Below are positions 8,188-10,159 of a DNA stretch of 10,159 nt, piece by piece. The position numbers and the translations under genes are program-made. Source of the DNA: Acanthaster planci. Lineage: Eukaryota > Echinodermata > Asteroidea > Valvatida > Acanthasteridae. Numbering within the stretch: position 1 is the first letter of the stretch; each line of letters opens with the position of its first letter. The stretch lies in contig NW_019092013.1 in the NCBI RefSeq assembly GCF_001949145.1, positions 1 to 10,159 on the forward strand, in the 5' to 3' direction. Under the pieces are notes generated by a model. The model made no database searches and had not been told where the DNA came from. It saw only the letters and a list, made by a program, of their open reading frames with translations.

Positions 8188-8210
8188 GCTGGAATTAGTG
8201 GACTGTACCC
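8188..8210 (-). repeat. Right terminal inverted repeat of the 481-bp element
   Basis: It is the inverted partner of 7730-7752 and is followed directly by CTAT, the second copy of the candidate target-site duplication. Confidence 0.75.
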
Positions 8211-8214
8211 CTAT

Positions 8215-8829
8215 GGGGGAAGGGCAATGCAGGGTGGCCTAACCGTTGACCCTGACTCAACATGACCTCTTATTGCCAGTGAGAATCGGGAAAGAAATAT
8301 TACTGAAAGTAATCGATTGGCCCACTGCAAAATCAGGAACCCTTCCATAAAAATTGCCCTGCACATCATGCACTCGGACCCAAGTTTAACGTGGCTATCC
8401 CCGGTACTTGGAGCACGTGCATGTTTGTCTAAAAAGAAAATTCACAGTTATGAGTGGTTCAACCCCTTTCCCAATAACAAAAGGGGTATTGCTGCCGTTC
8501 CGTTCAACAGATCATTGAAATGACCATCCCAAACGGACAGTGGAGCGCCAAGGTTTTGAGGCCTAGTCAAATGCGAGGATTTTTGTTCTTAAAAGCACGA
8601 TCCAGTTTGTTAGTTTGTTTTCTCACGTAAAAGATGCACACCGCCTGAAAGGTTCCACTTCTTGGGTGTTGTAGCTTCTACTCCCCAGACAAATAAAAGG
8701 GGAAAAAAGAAAGGAAGTAAAGAAAAAGAAATGGCGATGAGCGTCAGGCCATAGAACAGCCCTCCGCTGCACCCCTCATAAGCCAAACAAACGGATGAAG
8801 CTTGAAAGGCTAACTTTCCAAAACAGGGG
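8215..8829. other. Non-coding spacer between two inverted-repeat elements
   Basis: No gene is recognised. The plus-strand open frame of 68 codons at 8317-8523 has no family features. A perfect 8-bp stem, ACCCCTTT (8462-8469) with AAAGGGGT (8480-8487), encloses a 10-nt loop. A purine-rich stretch at about 8695-8730 starts beside an AATAAA (8692-8697). It could be a retroelement polypurine tract remnant, but nothing around it supports that. Confidence 0.5.
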
Positions 8830-9455
8830 TCATTCGTATTTCGATTTGAAAACGAAAATAAGAAAACAATTCGTTTTTCAGTTTCAAAACGAAAATGAGG
8901 GAAAACGAAAAATTATGAAAGAAGTCTCTCTTTTTTTCTGTTGAAAACGAAAAGCGAAAGTTGGCCCAATTTCGTTCGACTGCACACGTAATTTCGAGAG
9001 GGACGTGTCACGGACGTCTCAGCACTTCTCAAGCCGAAAGCTGCGCCTTTGAACATGCAAGAAATTTCCTTATGAGTTGCTCCTCCTTTCACTTTAGAAA
9101 CAACGAATTCCCAGTAGGACCTATTCCTCTAGTTCAGCCATGTTTAAATTGATGGCTTTCAAAGACGTTTCTTGCATTAGCCTACACAATGAAAAATGGA
9201 ACCGTTTTTCATTCTTAAATATTAGAGCAATAGGTTACGTTTGTGTTCATTTTCACATTGAAAAAAAAAGAACCTGATTATCGATTTTGTCTATAAATGA
9301 AAGACAAGAAACTATTTTTTTCAGTTTTTTCATTTTCAAACTGAAAAACGAGAAACGACTCGTTTTTCAATTTTCATTTTTTGTTTTAAATCGAAGACGG
9401 AAAACGACTTGGTGTTTGTTTTTCTATTTTCGTTTTCAAATCGAAAAACAAATGA
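8830..9455. mobile_element. 626-bp foldback-like element with long A/T-rich inverted arms
   Basis: The left terminus (8830-8869) matches the reverse complement of the right terminus (9416-9455) at 36 of 40 positions, including a perfect 22-bp block (8839-8860 against 9425-9446). A second inner arm pair (8870-8884 against 9338-9352) matches at 14 of 15. The arms are built from iterations of GAAAACGAAAA and its complement CGTTTTTC, and the right arm holds its own hairpin (TGAAAAACGAG, 9342-9352, with CTCGTTTTTCA, 9359-9369). The central 350 bp is unrelated to the arms and has no transposase ORF. No clean target-site duplication was found. Confidence 0.65.
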
Positions 9456-9506
9456 ACGAAACATACACGGACCAAACAGTCGGAAGATCATGGGTGACAG
9501 TGTGGA

Positions 9507-9910
9507 CAGTGGTGTAAATTTGTGCCGGAAACTGGCACGGGGGTGATGGAGGACGGGAATTTGTTCCGGGGGGGGGTGACAGTTGCCTGGCCATAAATTT
9601 GAAACTTGTGTGGGGGAGTGGCACCACATGAAACTATGTAGGGGGTAATATTCAAGATACAGAAAATATAATACGTATTACATTCATGCAGAATCTTACA
9701 TCAGAATGGCATATTTATGGCTTTAAAAATTGCTTTCCCTTTTTGAGTGATATCGAATTCATTTTAGTGGTTGGGAAGTCCGAACAAAATCTTCACAATC
9801 TTTAATTTCTTGCTCACCACGAACAAGTGGGGGACGATTAAAAAAGCCCATCCCACCACCTCAAATTGTAAGGGATAAATACTCCCCATCCCCCGAGATT
9901 TACGCCCATG
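9507..9910. mobile_element. Probable non-autonomous hAT-like element (about 404 bp)
   Basis: The left end begins CAGTGGTGTAAATTTG, and the reverse complement of the right end begins CATGGGCGTAAATCTC. These agree at 11 of the first 15 bases and fit the CAxxGGxGTA style of hAT termini. The subterminal DNA is G-rich on the left (runs of 5 and 9 G at 9539-9543 and 9568-9576) and C-rich on the right, which is mutually complementary. The flanking 8-mers AGTGTGGA and GGCGTAGA agree at only 5 of 8 bases, so the duplication is eroded or wrong. The left part also contains diverged AATTTGT-CCGG-GGGGTGA iterations. No transposase is encoded. Confidence 0.45.
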
Positions 9911-9916
9911 GGCGTA
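9901..9916. repeat. Perfect 16-bp palindrome TACGCCCATGGGCGTA
   Basis: The sequence equals its own reverse complement. It spans the inferred right boundary of the hAT-like element (9910/9911), so the element terminus appears mirrored in the flank. Confidence 0.8.
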
Positions 9917-10159
9917 GAAATGAATACAATGGTCAGTTTATATATAATGCAGAATGCTACACAAAATTGAAACGGCAAGATGACTTCAAACTAATGCCCA
10001 AAAGTAAGTGTCTTCACATGCAACAATTTATCATTTTTCATTCAACCTAAACTGGCACAAAAATTCTATTTTTGGCCTGCTAGCCAAACCCCAACAACAC
10101 GGAAGGTTAGGATAGTGAATTTCTCACGGGATCGTTATGATTTCGATGAAATTGAAGAT
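9911..10159. other. Right flank, no recognised gene
   Basis: This is A/T-rich non-coding sequence. ATGCAGAATGCTACA (9947-9961) matches ATGCAGAATCTTACA (9686-9700) at 13 of 15 positions in direct orientation. A small hairpin, TTTGGC/GCCAAA, lies at 10071-10088 with a 6-nt loop. Confidence 0.5.

Larger units (their letters stand above)
7730..8210. mobile_element. 481-bp MITE-like element with 23-bp terminal inverted repeats
   Basis: The left end (7730-7752) and the reverse complement of the right end (8188-8210) agree at 21 of 23 positions, with consensus start GGGTRCAGTCCACTAATTC. The element is flanked on both sides by CTAT (7726-7729 and 8211-8214), a likely 4-bp target-site duplication. 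If the boundary is read differently, CCTATGGG is repeated on both sides. Further in, GCTCATTAGCAT (near 7768) is matched in inverted orientation by ATGCTATTGAGC (near 8140). The interior has no credible transposase ORF, so this is a non-autonomous DNA element. I could not assign a superfamily. Confidence 0.75.

Noticed and set aside
8456-8466. GGTTCAACCCC, resembling a tRNA/SINE B box
   Set aside because: The flanking bases do not form a T-stem and no A box is found at a suitable distance upstream.
8317-8523. Plus-strand open frame of 68 codons
   Set aside because: No family signature and no supporting signals; contains a hairpin in its last third that better explains the sequence.
8961-9152. 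Plus-strand open frame of 63 codons in the centre of the foldback-like element
   Set aside because: No recognisable protein features; it could only matter if the centre is captured host coding DNA, for which I see no evidence.
9287-9629. Overlapping open frames on both strands
   Set aside because: They translate low-complexity foldback arms and run across the boundary between two elements, so they are artefacts.

Overview
The window looks like nuclear DNA of a marine invertebrate animal. It holds one large, intron-free coding stretch (the 3' end of a multidomain gene) followed by about 7 kb of A/T-rich non-coding DNA with several short inverted-repeat elements. The protein architecture (four fibronectin type III domains followed by an AIG1/GIMAP-like GTPase and a Cys-rich tail) is of a kind I associate with fish, amphioxus, echinoderms and other marine metazoans. 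An echinoderm or another invertebrate deuterostome is my best guess, but this is inference and was not tested.

Layout. (1) Positions 3-3131, plus strand: the 3'-terminal coding part of a protein cut by the left edge of the window. It carries the end of a probable stonustoxin-family thioredoxin-like domain, four FN3 domains, a P-loop GTPase domain, a coiled coil, a Cys/His cluster and a second helical region. (2) Positions 3132 to about 3550: the 3' UTR, with an AATAAA signal at 3526-3531. (3) About 3550-7729: intergenic or intronic DNA with no convincing gene. It contains a perfect YY1-type motif, a pair of TGACGTG sites, a possible old element bounded by GTGACCC/GGGTCAC, and a strong pre-miRNA-like hairpin at 6339-6410. 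(4) 7730-9910: a cluster of three short, coding-less inverted-repeat elements. These are a 481-bp MITE with 23-bp terminal repeats and a CTAT duplication, a 626-bp foldback-like element with 40-bp arms, and a probable hAT-like 404-bp element whose right end forms a 16-bp perfect palindrome. (5) 9911-10159: unassigned flank.

The window has only one protein gene, so there is no operon logic to describe. The most worthwhile leads are the hairpin at 6339-6410, the GTPase gene with its Cys-rich module, and the cluster of non-autonomous DNA elements.
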